Origin: Pseudomonas asiatica
GTDB lineage: Bacteria; Pseudomonadota; Gammaproteobacteria; Pseudomonadales; Pseudomonadaceae
Length of the DNA: 64,000 bases
Direction: 5' to 3'
Assembly (NCBI RefSeq): GCF_040214835.1
Contig: NZ_CP157874.1
Span: 1,306,001 to 1,370,000, forward strand
Of this stretch, positions 33,904 to 44,450 are shown piece by piece. Made by a program: the position numbers and the translations under genes. Below the pieces are notes generated by a model that worked only from the letters and a program-made list of their open reading frames with translations, did no database searches and was not told where the DNA came from. Within the stretch, counting starts at the first letter, position 1; the number at the start of each line of letters is the position of its first letter.

Positions 33904-34105
33904 TGTTTCAGGTGCCCTGCCAGCCCCGACTGGGCAGGGTGAAACTGGGAAGCCGGTGGGTGCCAGCATGGCGCGATTCCGGCGCTGCCCCCGCAACGGT
34001 AGGTGAGTCGCGGCCGCGCAGGGCCACTGGGTGCCAGCACCCGGGAAGGCGCGCAGGCCTGGGCCAAGGCCCGCTCACAAGCCCGGAGACCGGCCTGATA
34101 CTGCC
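33904..34105 (+). ncRNA. Cobalamin riboswitch
   Basis: The region reads as a standard adenosylcobalamin-type riboswitch: GTTTCAGGTGCC at the 5' side, AAGCCGGTGGGTGCCAGC, CCCCCGCAACGGTAGGTGAG, a GCCACTGGGTGCC stem, and the B12-box-like GCCCGGAGACCGGCCTGATA near 34081-34100. Downstream, GCATCAC-ggaggGTGATGC (34110-34128) could act as the expression platform. It precedes the cobO gene by about 130 nt and should turn off the operon when B12 is sufficient. Confidence 0.93.
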
Positions 34106-34232
34106 AACGGCATCACGGAGGGTGATGCGCGGTGCACCGTGGCGTACGGCCACGGCCCCTGCGCGTTCTCCGTCTGCCCGCCTTTTACCTGTCGCCGCGC
34201 GTTGCCGTGGCGCCAGCCAGCGGAGAACCCTG

Positions 34233-34844
34233 ATGAGCGAATCCACCGAACGCGACGAACGCCACCTGGCGCGCATGCAGCGCAAGAAGGCGATCATCGA
34301 CGAACGCATCGCCAATTCCCCCAACGAATGCGGCCTGCTGCTGGTGCTGACCGGCAATGGCAAAGGCAAGAGCAGCTCGGCCTTCGGTATGCTCGCGCGC
34401 GCCCTGGGCCATGGCATGCAGTGCGGTGTGGTGCAGTTCATCAAGGGCCGCAACAGCACCGGCGAAGAGCTGTTCTTCCGCCGCTTCCCCGAGCAGGTGC
34501 GCTACCACGTGATGGGCGAGGGCTTTACCTGGGAAACCCAGGACCGCCAGCGCGACATTGCCGCCGCCGAAGCGGCCTGGGCTGTGTCGCGCCAGTTGCT
34601 GCAAGACCCTAGCGTGCAGTTCGTGGTGCTCGATGAACTGAACATCGCCCTCAAGCACGGCTACCTCGACCTTGACCAGGTGCTGTCCGACATCCAGGCC
34701 CGCCCACCGATGCAGCATGTGATCGTCACTGGCCGTGCCGCGAAACCCGAGATGATCGAACTGGCCGACACCGTGACCGAGATGGGCATGCTCAAGCACG
34801 CCTTCCAGGCCGGCATCCGTGCACAGAAGGGCGTGGAACTGTGA
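34233..34844 (+). CDS. cobO: Cob(I)yrinic acid a,c-diamide adenosyltransferase
   Basis: A 203-residue CobA/CobO-type ATP:corrinoid adenosyltransferase that attaches the 5'-deoxyadenosyl ligand to reduced corrinoid. The P-loop GNGKGKSS is at residues 41-48, followed by HGMQCGVVQFIKG and VLDELNIALKHGYL. The ATG at 34233 follows GGAGAA; the longer frame runs through the riboswitch and is not coding. It is the first gene of the cob operon and overlaps cobB by 4 bp (GTGA). Confidence 0.95.
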   Translation: MSESTERDERHLARMQRKKAIIDERIANSPNECGLLLVLTGNGKGKSSSAFGMLARALGHGMQCGVVQFIKGRNSTGEELFFRRFPEQVRYHVMGEGFTWETQDRQRDIAAAEAAWAVSRQLLQDPSVQFVVLDELNIALKHGYLDLDQVLSDIQARPPMQHVIVTGRAAKPEMIELADTVTEMGMLKHAFQAGIRAQKGVEL

Positions 34845-36136
34845 GCCAGCCGCGCCATTGCCCCGCCGTGCTGATCGCGGCACCGGCCTCTGGCCAGGGC
34901 AAGACCACCGTCACCGCCGCCCTGGCCCGCCTGCACCGCAACCTTGGGCGCAAGGTGCGGGTGTTCAAGTGCGGGCCCGACTTTCTCGACCCGATGATCC
35001 TCGAGCGGGCCAGCGGCGCGCCGGTGTACCAACTCGACCTGTGGATGATCGGCGCCGAGGAAAGCCGCCGCCTGCTGTGGGAAGCCGCCGGCGAGGCCGA
35101 CCTGATCCTGATCGAAGGGGTGATGGGGCTGTTCGACGGCACGCCGTCCAGCGCCGATCTGGCGCGCCACTTCGGCGTGCCGGTGCTGGCGGTGATCGAC
35201 GGCACGGCCATGGCCCAGACCTTCGGCGCCCTGGCCCTGGGCCTGGCACGCTACCAGGCGGACCTGCCGTTTGCCGGTGTGTTGGCCAACCGGGTCGGCA
35301 GCCTGCGCCACGCGCAACTGCTGGAAGGTAGCCTGACCGAGGGCCTGCGCTGGTATGGCGGCTTGTCCCGCGAGCGCGGTATCGAGCTGCCCAGCCGCCA
35401 CCTGGGGCTGGTCCAGGCCAGCGAGCTGAACGACCTGGACGCGCGCCTGGATGCCGCTGCCGAGGCGCTTGGCGCCAGTTGCGATGCGGCCTTGCCGCCG
35501 CCAGTGACCTTTGCCGAACCCGAGCCGCAAACCAGTGCTGCCTCGTTGGCCGGTGTACGCATTGGCGTGGCGCGAGACGAGGCCTTCGCCTTCACCTATG
35601 GCGCCAACCTCGACCTGCTGCGCAACCTGGGCGCACAGCTGGAGTTCTTCTCGCCGCTGCATGACCGCGAACTGCCGGCAGTAGACAGCCTGTACCTGCC
35701 GGGCGGTTATCCCGAACTGCACCACCACGCCCTGGCCGGCAATGCGCCGATGAGCGAGGCAATACGCGCCCATCACGCCCAGGGCAAACCGTTGCTGGCC
35801 GAGTGCGGTGGCATGCTGTATCTGCTCGATGCCCTGACCGACGTGGCCGGCGAGCGTGCCGAGCTGCTCGGCCTGCTGCCGGGCGAAGCGACCATGCAGA
35901 AGCGCTTGGCTGCCTTGGCCTTGCAGGCGGTGGAACTGCCGGAAGGCACCCTGCGCGGGCACACCTATCACCATTCGCTGACCAGTACCGCACTGGAGCC
36001 GATCGCACGTGGCCTGAGCCCCAATGGCGGGCGTGGCAACGAAGCGGTGTACCGCCTGGGTCGGCTGACGGCTTCCTACGTGCACTTCTACTTCCCCTCC
36101 AACCCGGATGCGGCGGCGGCGCTGTTGCGACCATGA
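34841..36136 (+). CDS. cobB: Cobyrinic acid a,c-diamide synthase
   Basis: A 431-residue two-domain amidotransferase that amidates the a and c side chains of hydrogenobyrinate or cobyrinate using glutamine and ATP. The N-terminal ATPase has the P-loop APASGQGKTT. The C-terminal glutaminase has the segment LYLPGGYPELHHH, the catalytic Cys in LAECGGMLYLL (near residue 326), and the His in GHTYHHS. The start is GTG overlapping the cobO stop, and the stop overlaps bluB (ATGA). Confidence 0.95.
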   Translation: MSQPRHCPAVLIAAPASGQGKTTVTAALARLHRNLGRKVRVFKCGPDFLDPMILERASGAPVYQLDLWMIGAEESRRLLWEAAGEADLILIEGVMGLFDGTPSSADLARHFGVPVLAVIDGTAMAQTFGALALGLARYQADLPFAGVLANRVGSLRHAQLLEGSLTEGLRWYGGLSRERGIELPSRHLGLVQASELNDLDARLDAAAEALGASCDAALPPPVTFAEPEPQTSAASLAGVRIGVARDEAFAFTYGANLDLLRNLGAQLEFFSPLHDRELPAVDSLYLPGGYPELHHHALAGNAPMSEAIRAHHAQGKPLLAECGGMLYLLDALTDVAGERAELLGLLPGEATMQKRLAALALQAVELPEGTLRGHTYHHSLTSTALEPIARGLSPNGGRGNEAVYRLGRLTASYVHFYFPSNPDAAAALLRP

Positions 36137-36783
36137 GCGAACACGCCTACAGCGACGCCGAGCGCGCCGCGATCTACCGGGCCATCGGCGAACGCCGTGA
36201 CATGCGCCATTTCGCCGGCGGCGAGGTAGCCCCGGAACTGCTGGGCCGCCTGTTGGCTGCCGCGCACCAGGCGCCAAGCGTCGGGCTGATGCAGCCCTGG
36301 CGTTTCATCCGCATCACCCAGCGCGACCTGCGTGCGCGCATCCAGGCCTTGGTGGAAGCAGAGCGGGTGCGTACCGCCGAAGCGTTGGGCGAACGCTCCG
36401 ACGCCTTCATGAAACTGAAGGTGGAGGGCATCAATGACTGCGCCGAGTTGCTGGTGGCCGCCCTGATGGACAACCGCGAGCCGCATATCTTCGGCCGTCG
36501 CACCCTGCCGGAAATGGACCTGGCCTCGCTGGCCTGCGCCATCCAGAACCTGTGGCTGGCAGCCCGTGGCGAAGGCCTGGGCATGGGCTGGGTGTCGCTG
36601 TTCGACCCGCAGGCGCTGGCGGCGCTGCTGGGCATGCCGGCCGGGGCCAAGCCGGTCGCGGTGCTGTGCCTGGGGCCGGTAACCGAGTTCTACCCGGCAC
36701 CGATGCTGGTGCTGGAAAACTGGGCCGAGGAACGGCCCTTGAGTGAAATGCTCTTTGAGAATCAATGGGGAGAGCGCCAATGA
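36133..36783 (+). CDS. bluB: 5,6-Dimethylbenzimidazole synthase BluB
   Basis: A 216-residue flavin-destructase of the nitroreductase fold that makes the lower ligand DMB from reduced FMN and oxygen. The N-terminal flavin-binding [12 protein letters not shown] and the segment [15 protein letters not shown] are visible, with the later motif [16 protein letters not shown]. Presence of bluB means B12 synthesis here can be aerobic and self-sufficient in DMB. The ATG at 36133 overlaps cobB; its stop overlaps cobD. Confidence 0.94.
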   Translation: MSEHAYSDAERAAIYRAIGERRDMRHFAGGEVAPELLGRLLAAAHQAPSVGLMQPWRFIRITQRDLRARIQALVEAERVRTAEALGERSDAFMKLKVEGINDCAELLVAALMDNREPHIFGRRTLPEMDLASLACAIQNLWLAARGEGLGMGWVSLFDPQALAALLGMPAGAKPVAVLCLGPVTEFYPAPMLVLENWAEERPLSEMLFENQWGERQ

Positions 36784-37688
36784 GCGTCGCCTTGCTGACT
36801 GTGGCCGGGGTGGCCCTGGATGCCTTGCTGGGCGAACCGCAGCGGCGCCATCCGCTGGTAGCCTTCGGCAACATGGCCAGTAACCTCGAGCGCCGCCTGA
36901 ATGCCGGTGGGCGCGGCTGGCGCAGCCACGGGGTGAGCGCATGGTTCCTGGCCGTGGTGCCGCTTACCCTGGTGGCACTGATCCTCTCCTGGCTGCCGTA
37001 CATCGGCTGGCTGGTCGACGTGCTGGCGCTGTACTGCGCCGTCGGGCTGCGCAGCCTGGGCGAACACGTGTTGCCGGTGGCCAGTGCCTTGCGCCAGGGT
37101 GACCTGCAAGAAGCGCGGCGCCGTGTGGGCTACCTGGTCAGCCGCGAAACCCGTGAACTGGACGAACCTGCGGTTGCCCGGGCGGCCACCGAATCGGTAC
37201 TGGAGAATGGCAGCGATGCGGTATTCGCCGCGCTGTTCTGGTTCGTGGTCGCCGGCGCGCCGGGCGTGGTGCTGTACCGCCTGAGCAACACCCTGGACGC
37301 GATGTGGGGCTACCGCAACGAGCGCTTCGAACGCTTCGGCTGGTGCGCGGCGCGCGTCGACGATGTGCTCAACTATATTCCCGCCAGGCTGGTGGCGTTG
37401 ACCTACGCGCTGCTGGGCAAGACCCGCCTGGCCCTGGCCTGCTGGCGCAAGCAGGGCCCGCTGTGGGACAGCCCCAATGCCGGGCCGGTGATGGCCGCCG
37501 GTGCTGGTGCGTTAGGTGTGGAACTCGGTGGCCCGGCGGTGTACCACGGCGAGCTGCATGAGCGGCCACGCCTGGGTGACGGGCCAATGGCCGACGCCGA
37601 CGCCATCGAGCGCGGCTGGGGCCTGGTGCAGCGCGGCGTATGGCTGTGGCTGCTGGTGATCTGCCTGGGGGCCTATATCAATGCTTGA
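36780..37688 (+). CDS. cobD: Adenosylcobinamide-phosphate synthase
   Basis: A 302-residue integral membrane protein (CbiB/CobD) that joins aminopropanol phosphate to adenosylcobyric acid. It shows [19 protein letters not shown], the segment [24 protein letters not shown] (in parts), and [21 protein letters not shown], all typical. Several membrane segments are predicted. The start ATG at 36780 overlaps the bluB stop; the 3' end overlaps cobC by 8 bp. Confidence 0.94.
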   Translation: MSVALLTVAGVALDALLGEPQRRHPLVAFGNMASNLERRLNAGGRGWRSHGVSAWFLAVVPLTLVALILSWLPYIGWLVDVLALYCAVGLRSLGEHVLPVASALRQGDLQEARRRVGYLVSRETRELDEPAVARAATESVLENGSDAVFAALFWFVVAGAPGVVLYRLSNTLDAMWGYRNERFERFGWCAARVDDVLNYIPARLVALTYALLGKTRLALACWRKQGPLWDSPNAGPVMAAGAGALGVELGGPAVYHGELHERPRLGDGPMADADAIERGWGLVQRGVWLWLLVICLGAYINA

Positions 37689-38673
37689 ACACGGAGGCCG
37701 CCTGCTGCGGGCGGTACGGCAATACGGCATCGCCCGTGAGCAGTGGCTCGACCTGTCCAGCGGCATTGCGCCATGGCCTTTCCCGATTCCACCGATTCCC
37801 GTGGAGGCCTGGGCTCGCCTGCCGGAGACCGAGGATGGCCTGGAGGACGCCGCGCGTGCGTATTACGGCGCACGCCAATTGCTGGCGGTGGCCGGTTCCC
37901 AGGCCGCGATCCAGGCCTTGCCGCTGTTGCGCGCAGCCGGCCAGGTAGGGGTGTTGACGCCTTGCTATGCCGAGCACCCATACGCCTGGGAACGGGCGGG
38001 GCACCAGTTGCTGGAGCTGGACGAAGCGCAGGTCGAGGCGACGCTCGACAGCCTTGACGTACTGGTGCTGGTCAACCCCAACAACCCCACCGGCCGCCGG
38101 GTGCCGCGTGAACGCCTGCTGGATTGGCATGCGCGCCTGGCTGCCCGCGGTGGTTGGCTGCTGGTCGATGAAGCGTTCATGGACAACACCCCGGCGCAAA
38201 GCGTGGTCGATTGTGCCGAGCGCCCGGGGCTGATCGTGCTGCGCTCGTTCGGCAAGTTCTTCGGCCTGGCCGGCGTGCGCCTGGGGTTCGTTGCCGCCGA
38301 ACTCAGCCTGCTGCTGCGCCTGGCCGAGTTGCTTGGGCCGTGGACCGTCAATGGCCCGACCCGGGTGCTGGCCCAGGCCAGCCTGGCCGACCACGCCGCC
38401 CAGCGTGTGCAGGTCGAACGCTGCGCTGCCGCCAGCCAGCGGCTGGCTATGCTGTTGCGCAGTGCCGGCCTGGCGCCCAGCGGTGGTTGCGACCTGTTCC
38501 AGTACGTACGCAGCGAGCACGCTGCGCAACTGCATGACTTTCTTGCCCGCCGCGGCATCCTGGTGCGGCTGTTCGAGCACCCGCCGGCGGTACGCCTTGG
38601 GCTGCCTGCCCATGCGGTGGACGAACAGCGCCTGGCCCAGGCCCTGGCGGCCTATCAGAAGGAAACGGCATGA
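37681..38673 (+). CDS. cobC: Threonine-phosphate decarboxylase
   Basis: A 330-residue class-I aminotransferase-fold PLP enzyme that makes (R)-1-amino-2-propanol phosphate. The substrate-binding [11 protein letters not shown] segment is at residues 129-139, the PLP Asp is in LLVDEAFMD, and the PLP lysine is Lys192 in [11 protein letters not shown]. The operon position between cobD and cobQ fixes the function among close relatives such as HisC. It overlaps cobD by 8 bp and cobQ by 4 bp. Confidence 0.93.
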   Translation: MLEHGGRLLRAVRQYGIAREQWLDLSSGIAPWPFPIPPIPVEAWARLPETEDGLEDAARAYYGARQLLAVAGSQAAIQALPLLRAAGQVGVLTPCYAEHPYAWERAGHQLLELDEAQVEATLDSLDVLVLVNPNNPTGRRVPRERLLDWHARLAARGGWLLVDEAFMDNTPAQSVVDCAERPGLIVLRSFGKFFGLAGVRLGFVAAELSLLLRLAELLGPWTVNGPTRVLAQASLADHAAQRVQVERCAAASQRLAMLLRSAGLAPSGGCDLFQYVRSEHAAQLHDFLARRGILVRLFEHPPAVRLGLPAHAVDEQRLAQALAAYQKETA

Positions 38674-40124
38674 CCACCCTCATGGTGCAAGGCACCACCT
38701 CCGACGCCGGCAAGAGCACGCTGGTGACTGCACTGTGCCGCTGGCTGTTGCGCCAGGGCGTCGGCGTGGTGCCGTTCAAGCCACAGAACATGGCGCTGAA
38801 CAGCGCGGTGACCGCCGACGGCGGTGAAATCGGCCGGGCCCAGGCGGTGCAGGCCCAGGCCTGCCGGCTGCAGCCGCATACCGACATGAACCCGGTGCTG
38901 CTCAAGCCCAACAGCGACACCGGCGCCCAGGTGATCATCCATGGCCGTGCCGTCACCAGCATGAACGCGGTGGCCTACCACGACTACAAGGCTATCGCCA
39001 TGCAGGCGGTGCTGGCTTCGCACCAGCGCCTGAGTGCTGCCTGGCCGGTGGTCATGGTCGAAGGTGCGGGCTCGCCAGCGGAGATCAACCTGCGTGCCGG
39101 TGACATTGCCAACATGGGCTTTGCCGAAGCGGTGGACTGCCCGGTGATCCTGGTTGCCGACATCAATCGTGGTGGTGTGTTCGCCCATCTGGTCGGCACC
39201 CTGGAACTGCTGTCGCCCAGTGAGCAGGCGCGGGTAAAGGGCTTTGTCATCAACCGCTTCCGCGGCGACATCGCCTTGCTGCAGCCGGGGCTGGACTGGC
39301 TGGAGCAACGCACTGGCAAGCCGGTACTGGGCGTGCTGCCGTATGTCACCGATCTGCATCTGGAAGCCGAAGACGGCATCGATATGCGCCAGGGGACGAA
39401 GACCGAGCGCGTGCTCAAGGTGATCGTCCCGGTGCTGCCGCGTATCAGTAACCACACAGACTTCGACCCACTGCGCCTGCACCCCCAGGTGGACCTGCAG
39501 TTCATCGGCCCGGGCCAGCCGATCCCGGCTGCCGACCTGATCATCCTGCCGGGTTCCAAGAGTGTGCGCGGCGACCTGGCGCAATTGCGTGAGCGCGGTT
39601 GGGACAAGGCCATCGACCGGCACCTGCGCTATGGCGGCAAGCTGATCGGGATCTGCGGTGGCCTGCAGATGCTGGGCCGCGAAGTGCATGACCCGCTTGG
39701 TCTCGAAGGTGCCGCCGGCTCCAGCCCGGGGCTTGGCCTGCTCGATTACGCCACGGTGCTCGAAGCCGAGAAGCAACTGCGCAACGTTGCCGGCACGCTG
39801 AACCTGGAAGCAGTCCCGGTTGCCGGTTATGAAATTCATGCCGGCGTCACCACGGGGCCTGCCCTGGAGCAGCCAGCCGTGCAACTTGCCGATGGCCGTT
39901 GCGATGGTGCTGTCAGCGCTGATGGCCAGATACTTGCCACCTACCTGCACGGCCTTTTCGAAGGCAGCCAGTCGTGCGCGGCGCTGCTGCGCTGGGCTGG
40001 GCTGGATGATGTGCAGGCCGTCGATTACCAGGCCCTGCGCGAACGCGATATCGAGCGCCTGGCCGACCTGGTGGAAAAGCACCTGGACACCGCGCGCCTG
40101 CGCGAGCTCTGTGGGGTGGCCTGA
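38670..40124 (+). CDS. cobQ: Cobyric acid synthase
   Basis: A 484-residue amidotransferase that adds four amides (b, d, e, g) to adenosylcobyrinate a,c-diamide. The P-loop is GTTSDAGKS (8-16), the next motif [13 protein letters not shown] is diagnostic of CobQ, and the glutaminase domain has the catalytic Cys in [10 protein letters not shown] (near residue 330) and a His in the segment YEIHAGVT. Its ATG overlaps the cobC stop; cobP begins 1 bp after its stop. Confidence 0.95.
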   Translation: MTTLMVQGTTSDAGKSTLVTALCRWLLRQGVGVVPFKPQNMALNSAVTADGGEIGRAQAVQAQACRLQPHTDMNPVLLKPNSDTGAQVIIHGRAVTSMNAVAYHDYKAIAMQAVLASHQRLSAAWPVVMVEGAGSPAEINLRAGDIANMGFAEAVDCPVILVADINRGGVFAHLVGTLELLSPSEQARVKGFVINRFRGDIALLQPGLDWLEQRTGKPVLGVLPYVTDLHLEAEDGIDMRQGTKTERVLKVIVPVLPRISNHTDFDPLRLHPQVDLQFIGPGQPIPAADLIILPGSKSVRGDLAQLRERGWDKAIDRHLRYGGKLIGICGGLQMLGREVHDPLGLEGAAGSSPGLGLLDYATVLEAEKQLRNVAGTLNLEAVPVAGYEIHAGVTTGPALEQPAVQLADGRCDGAVSADGQILATYLHGLFEGSQSCAALLRWAGLDDVQAVDYQALRERDIERLADLVEKHLDTARLRELCGVA

Positions 40125-40125
40125 C

Positions 40126-40647
40126 ATGCTCAACCTGATCCTCGGCGGCGCCCGTTCGGGCAAGAGCCGCCTGGCCGAACAGCTGGCCAGCGCCAGTGGC
40201 CTGCCGGTGACCTATATCGCCACCAGCCAGCCGCTGGATGGTGAAATGAACCAACGCGTGCTGCTGCACCGCCAGCGTCGCCCCGATGACTGGGGGTTGA
40301 TCGAAGAGCCCCTGGCCCTGGCCGCGGTACTGCGCGCCGAAGCGGCCGAAGGGCGCTGCCTGCTGGTGGATTGCCTGACCCTGTGGTTGACCAACCTGCT
40401 GATGCTCGAAGACGACCAGCGCCTGGCCGAGGAGCGTGATGCGCTGCTGGCCTGCCTGGAAAAGTTGCCGGGCACGGTCATCCTGGTCAGTAACGAAACC
40501 GGCCTGGGCGTCGTGCCCATGGGCGAGCTGACCCGACGCTATGTCGACCTGGCCGGCTGGCTGCACCAGGCCGTGGCCGAACGCTGTCAGCGCGTGGTGC
40601 TGACCGTGGCCGGCCTGCCCCTAATGCTCAAAGGACCTGCACTATGA
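40126..40647 (+). CDS. cobP: Adenosylcobinamide kinase / guanylyltransferase
   Basis: A 173-residue bifunctional CobU/CobP enzyme that phosphorylates adenosylcobinamide and transfers GMP from GTP. The P-loop GGARSGKS is at residues 6-13. Further signatures are [37 protein letters not shown] and [11 protein letters not shown]. The start at 40126 is one base after the cobQ stop; the stop overlaps the cobT start. Confidence 0.95.
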   Translation: MLNLILGGARSGKSRLAEQLASASGLPVTYIATSQPLDGEMNQRVLLHRQRRPDDWGLIEEPLALAAVLRAEAAEGRCLLVDCLTLWLTNLLMLEDDQRLAEERDALLACLEKLPGTVILVSNETGLGVVPMGELTRRYVDLAGWLHQAVAERCQRVVLTVAGLPLMLKGPAL

Positions 40648-41699
40648 CCCAAGCCTGGTGGCGTGACGCCTGCCAACCCCTCGACAACGCCGCCATGGAC
40701 CAGGCCCGCGCCCGTCAGCAGCAGCTGACCAAACCTGCCGGTTCGCTCGGCCAACTGGAAGGATTGGCCATTCAGCTGGCCGGCCTGCAGGGGTGTGAAC
40801 GGCCGACCTTGGATCACGCCGCAATCAGCATTTTTGCCGGTGACCACGGCGTGGTCGAGGAAGGCATCTCGGCCTACCCGCAAGCGGTGACCGGGCAGAT
40901 GCTGCGCAACTTCGTCGGTGGTGGCGCGGCAATCAGCGTGCTGGCGCGCCAGCTGCAGGCAAGCCTGGAAGTGGTCGACCTGGGCACCATCGACCCGCAC
41001 CTGGAACTGCCTGGCGTGCGCCATCTGCGCCTGGGCGCCGGTACCGCCAACTTCGCCCGCCAGCCAGCGATGACCGAGGGCCAGCTGCAGGCCGCCCTGC
41101 AGGCTGGCCGCGATAGTGCCCTGCGCGCCGCCGAACAGGGCGCGCAGCTGTTCATCGGTGGCGAGATGGGTATTGGCAACACCACGGCTGCCGCTGCCTT
41201 GGCCAGCGTCTTGCTGGGTTGCCCGCCGGCTGAGTTGAGTGGCCCGGGTACCGGCCTGGACCACGCCGGGGTGCGGCACAAGGCCGAGGTCATCGAACGG
41301 GCGCTGAGCCTGCATGGCCTGAGCGCCAACGATCCATTGCAGGCACTGGGTTGTGTCGGTGGTTTCGAGATCGCGGCCCTGGCCGGTGCCTACATCGGCT
41401 GTGCGCAGGCGGGTATCGCGGTGCTGGTAGACGGCTTCATCTGCAGCGTCGCCGCGCTGCTGGCGGTGCGCCTCAACCCGCAGTGCCGGGCCTGGTTGCT
41501 GTTCGCCCACCAAGGCGCAGAGCCTGGGCACAAAGGCTTGCTCGACGCGTTGCAGGCCGAGCCGTTGCTGGCCCTGGGACTGCGCCTGGGCGAGGGCAGT
41601 GGAGCTGCCCTGGCCGTACCGCTGTTGCGCCTGGCCTGTGCGTTGCACGGGCAGATGGCTACCTTCGCCGAGGCTGCGGTGGCGGACCGCCCGGCATGA
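40644..41699 (+). CDS. cobT: Nicotinate-nucleotide--dimethylbenzimidazole phosphoribosyltransferase
   Basis: A 351-residue enzyme that makes alpha-ribazole phosphate from DMB and nicotinate mononucleotide. Typical segments are [51 protein letters not shown] and the C-terminal [14 protein letters not shown], which carries the catalytic Glu. It directly uses the product of BluB. Overlaps of 4 bp at both ends continue the coupled operon. Confidence 0.95.
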   Translation: MTQAWWRDACQPLDNAAMDQARARQQQLTKPAGSLGQLEGLAIQLAGLQGCERPTLDHAAISIFAGDHGVVEEGISAYPQAVTGQMLRNFVGGGAAISVLARQLQASLEVVDLGTIDPHLELPGVRHLRLGAGTANFARQPAMTEGQLQAALQAGRDSALRAAEQGAQLFIGGEMGIGNTTAAAALASVLLGCPPAELSGPGTGLDHAGVRHKAEVIERALSLHGLSANDPLQALGCVGGFEIAALAGAYIGCAQAGIAVLVDGFICSVAALLAVRLNPQCRAWLLFAHQGAEPGHKGLLDALQAEPLLALGLRLGEGSGAALAVPLLRLACALHGQMATFAEAAVADRPA

Positions 41700-42262
41700 T
41701 CCTCGACCTGCTGCGCCATGGCGAAACGGAACAGGGCGGCCTGCGTGGCAGCCTTGATGATGCCTTGACCGACAAGGGCTGGGCGCAGATGCGTCACGCC
41801 GTGGCCGAAGCCGGCCCGTGGGAGGTGCTGGTCAGTTCGCCGCTGCAGCGCTGTGCGCGTTTTGCCGAGGAACTGGGCGAGCGGCTGAACCTGCCGGTAC
41901 AGCGCGAAGCGGCGTTGCAGGAACTGCATTTTGGCGACTGGGAAGGCCTTAGTGCGGCGCAGATCATGGAAGACCAGGCGGACGCGCTGGGGCGCTTCTG
42001 GGCGGACCCTTACGCGTTTACACCGCCCAATGGCGAGCCGGTCGAGGCGTTCGCCGAGCGTGTGCTGGCGGCTGTCGAGCGCCTGAGCCATCAGCATGCT
42101 GGCAAGCGTGTGCTGCTGGTCACCCATGGCGGCGTGATACGGCTGCTGCTGGCCCGTGCCCGTGGTTTGCCGAGGGCGCAGTTGCTGCAGGTCGAAGTCG
42201 GCCACGCTGCGCTGATGCGATTGGTGCCGGGTGACGACGGCCAGTTGGTCGAGGGGCGCTGA
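41696..42262 (+). CDS. cobC: Alpha-ribazole phosphatase (histidine phosphatase family)
   Basis: A 188-residue phosphoglycerate-mutase-fold phosphatase with the catalytic LRHGET motif (residues 6-11), the segment [15 protein letters not shown], and the second His in [11 protein letters not shown]. In this operon it should remove phosphate from alpha-ribazole 5'-phosphate or adenosylcobalamin 5'-phosphate. The ATG at 41696 overlaps the cobT stop. The gene name duplicates that of the decarboxylase above because two naming systems coexist. Confidence 0.9.
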   Translation: MILDLLRHGETEQGGLRGSLDDALTDKGWAQMRHAVAEAGPWEVLVSSPLQRCARFAEELGERLNLPVQREAALQELHFGDWEGLSAAQIMEDQADALGRFWADPYAFTPPNGEPVEAFAERVLAAVERLSHQHAGKRVLLVTHGGVIRLLLARARGLPRAQLLQVEVGHAALMRLVPGDDGQLVEGR

Positions 42263-42263
42263 A

Positions 42264-42986
42264 ATGTTGCCGTTGTGGATTGCCTTGCAGTTTCTCAGCA
42301 GCCTGCCGGTGAGTCTGCCGGGCATGCCGGCGCCGCGCGAGGTGGGGCGCTCGCTGCTCTGCTACCCGCTGGTCGGGTTGCTGTTCGGCCTGTTGCTGTG
42401 GCTGGCCAGCCACTTGCTGGAGGGTACACCGGCGCCGTTGCACGCGGCCCTGCTGCTGACGTTGTGGGTGTTGCTCAGTGGCGCCTTGCATCTGGATGGC
42501 CTGGCGGACAGCGCCGACGCTTGGCTGGGTGGTTTCGGTGACCGCGAACGCACCCTGCTGATCATGAAAGACCCGCGTAGCGGGCCGATTGCCGTGGTCA
42601 CCCTGGTGCTGGTGCTGTTGTTGAAGTTCTGCGCGTTGTGGGTGCTGGTCGAGCAGGGCATTGGCGTGCAGTTGCTACTGGCACCGTTGATCGGGCGGGC
42701 GGCGATGCTCGGATTGTTCCTGAGTACGCCTTATGTACGGCAGGGTGGTTTGGGGCAAGCGCTGGCCGAGCACCTGCCCCGGCATGCGGCCGGCTGGGTG
42801 CTGCTGGGCTGTGTGCTTTTTTGCGTGGTCCTGGGCGGGTGGGTCGTGGTACTGGCGTTGGCGGTGTTTGCCTGGTTGCGACAACTGATGTGCCGGCGCC
42901 TGGGCGGGACTACCGGTGATACCGCTGGTGCAATGCTGGAGTTGCTCGAACTGGCCGTGGTGCTGGGGTTGGCGTTGGGCCTCTGA
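42264..42986 (+). CDS. cobS: Adenosylcobinamide-GDP ribazoletransferase
   Basis: A 240-residue integral membrane protein (CobS/CobV) that joins adenosylcobinamide-GDP to alpha-ribazole, the last assembly step. The metal-binding signature LHLDGLADSADAWLGGF and the following MKDPRSGPIAVV are present, with about six membrane segments and the C-terminal GGTTGDTAGAMLEL. It starts 1 bp after the phosphatase stop and is the last gene of the operon, followed by a class B REP pair. Confidence 0.95.
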   Translation: MLPLWIALQFLSSLPVSLPGMPAPREVGRSLLCYPLVGLLFGLLLWLASHLLEGTPAPLHAALLLTLWVLLSGALHLDGLADSADAWLGGFGDRERTLLIMKDPRSGPIAVVTLVLVLLLKFCALWVLVEQGIGVQLLLAPLIGRAAMLGLFLSTPYVRQGGLGQALAEHLPRHAAGWVLLGCVLFCVVLGGWVVVLALAVFAWLRQLMCRRLGGTTGDTAGAMLELLELAVVLGLALGL

Positions 42987-43000
42987 GCCTTGCTCTGGAC

Positions 43001-43119
43001 CCTGTAGGAGCGGCCTTGTGTCGCGAAGGGCTGCAAAGCAGCCCCGGCAATTTATGCACTAACGCTGAAATCGTGGGGCTGCTTTGCAGCCCTTTCGCGA
43101 CACAAGGCCGCTCCTACAA
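43001..43119. repeat. REP pair, class B (inverted)
   Basis: Inverted class B copies with GGGCTGC..GCAGCCC side hairpins, ending the cob operon region. The remaining bases up to 43262 hold the upstream region of the GH5 gene. Confidence 0.82.
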
Positions 43120-43262
43120 GTGGCCGCGCAAGCAGGATGTTTCTGTAGGGCGTTTCTGAGCCTAACGTGTCGGTAAATTCCTGAAAAAACTCAGCAAGAA
43201 CCGGCATCTTTTCACTGGCGTATGCTTGCTCCTCCCGCGAACTGTCGAGGAGTGTCGGCACC

Positions 43263-44447
43263 ATGCGTCATGTCATTCTCGCTGCGTTTTTGTTGGCCAT
43301 GGGGCCTGCTGTCATCGCAGCCGATCTCATGGATTTCTGGAACACCCCCCGCCACGGTGGCAACAGCTTCAACCGGCTGCCGCCTGATCAAGCCTACTTC
43401 GACGCCTTGAGCGGTTATGGCGCGACCTGGGTGCGGCTGTCCTACGACAAATGGCAGCCGGCGGAACGCGACTTCCTCCTCGGCGATGCCGATGCCTACC
43501 AAGGCCTGCCTGCGGCCGACCTGGCCACGCTGCGAGCCACCCTCGACCGCGCCCATCAGGCCGACCTCAAGGTGGTCATCGCACCGCTCTCGCTACCCGG
43601 CATGCGCTGGTCGCAAAACAACCAGGGCCAGTTCGACGACCGCCTCTGGCAGGAGAAACGCTACTGGTTGCAGGCTGAGGCCTTCTGGCGGGATCTGGCG
43701 CGTGAGCTGAAAGGTCACCCGGCCATCGCCGCCTACAACCTGGTCAACGAGCCCGCCCCGGAGAAGCAAGGTGGCCTGGCCGAGCATGCCGACCCTGGGC
43801 AAATGCAGCAGTGGTATGCACGGCAGCAGGGCAGTGCGCGTGATCTGCCGGCCCTGTATCGGCGGTTGATAGCGGCCATTCGCGAGGAGGACGCGGACAC
43901 GCCGGTCATGCTCGATGCCGGCTGGTTCGCCGCCGCTGACGCCTTCGGTTACTGGCCGTCACCTCTGGAAGACCAGCGAGTGCTGTACAGCGTGCACATG
44001 TACGAGCCCTATCTGGTGACCAGTGCACCGAACATGACGCGCAAGCAACCCATCGCCTATCCCGGCCCGGCACCATTCGCGGGGCAGACGCAGCAGTGGG
44101 ATGGCCAGCGTGTGGCGCAATACCTGCGCCGGCCGCTGGACTGGGCCGCGGCCATGAACGTGCCCCGCTCGCGGTTGGTAGTGGGCGAGTTCGGCTGTAT
44201 GCGCAGGCTGCCGGGCTGCCGGCAATACCTGGAAGACGTGCTCAGCGTGCTGGATCGCCACCAGTTGCATTGGGCCTTCTACAGCTTCCGTGAAGATAAC
44301 TGGGACGGCATGGACTACGAACTGGGCTCGGCCAAGGTGCCGTGGCGCTATTGGCAGGCAATCGAGCAGGGCGTTCCAGACCCGCTGGCGCGCAAGGCTA
44401 CAGTAGAGTTCGAGCCGATTCGCCGGCGCTTGAACCTGGTTAAGTAA
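43263..44447 (+). CDS. GH5-like secreted glycoside hydrolase (cellulase superfamily)
   Basis: A 394-residue exported protein: signal peptide (RHVILAAFLLAMGPAVIAAD), then a (beta/alpha)8 cellulase-like domain with the acid/base Glu in YNLVNEPAP and the probable nucleophile Glu in VVGEFGC. Substrate is unknown; beta-1,3/1,4-glucan or a self-made exopolysaccharide are possibilities. GAGGAG lies 9 nt before the ATG. No exopolysaccharide gene is adjacent. It is flanked by REP arrays on both sides and appears monocistronic. Confidence 0.82.
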   Translation: MRHVILAAFLLAMGPAVIAADLMDFWNTPRHGGNSFNRLPPDQAYFDALSGYGATWVRLSYDKWQPAERDFLLGDADAYQGLPAADLATLRATLDRAHQADLKVVIAPLSLPGMRWSQNNQGQFDDRLWQEKRYWLQAEAFWRDLARELKGHPAIAAYNLVNEPAPEKQGGLAEHADPGQMQQWYARQQGSARDLPALYRRLIAAIREEDADTPVMLDAGWFAAADAFGYWPSPLEDQRVLYSVHMYEPYLVTSAPNMTRKQPIAYPGPAPFAGQTQQWDGQRVAQYLRRPLDWAAAMNVPRSRLVVGEFGCMRRLPGCRQYLEDVLSVLDRHQLHWAFYSFREDNWDGMDYELGSAKVPWRYWQAIEQGVPDPLARKATVEFEPIRRRLNLVK

Positions 44448-44450
44448 TTG

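Noticed and set aside
33903..34232. N-terminal extension of cobO
   Set aside because: The upstream codons run through the B12 riboswitch; a GGAGAA site and the family start fix the ATG at 34233.
33003..43119. Horizontally acquired island for the cob operon
   Set aside because: Base composition equals the neighbours, the gene order is as I recall for P. putida KT2440, and no integrase or tRNA is nearby.
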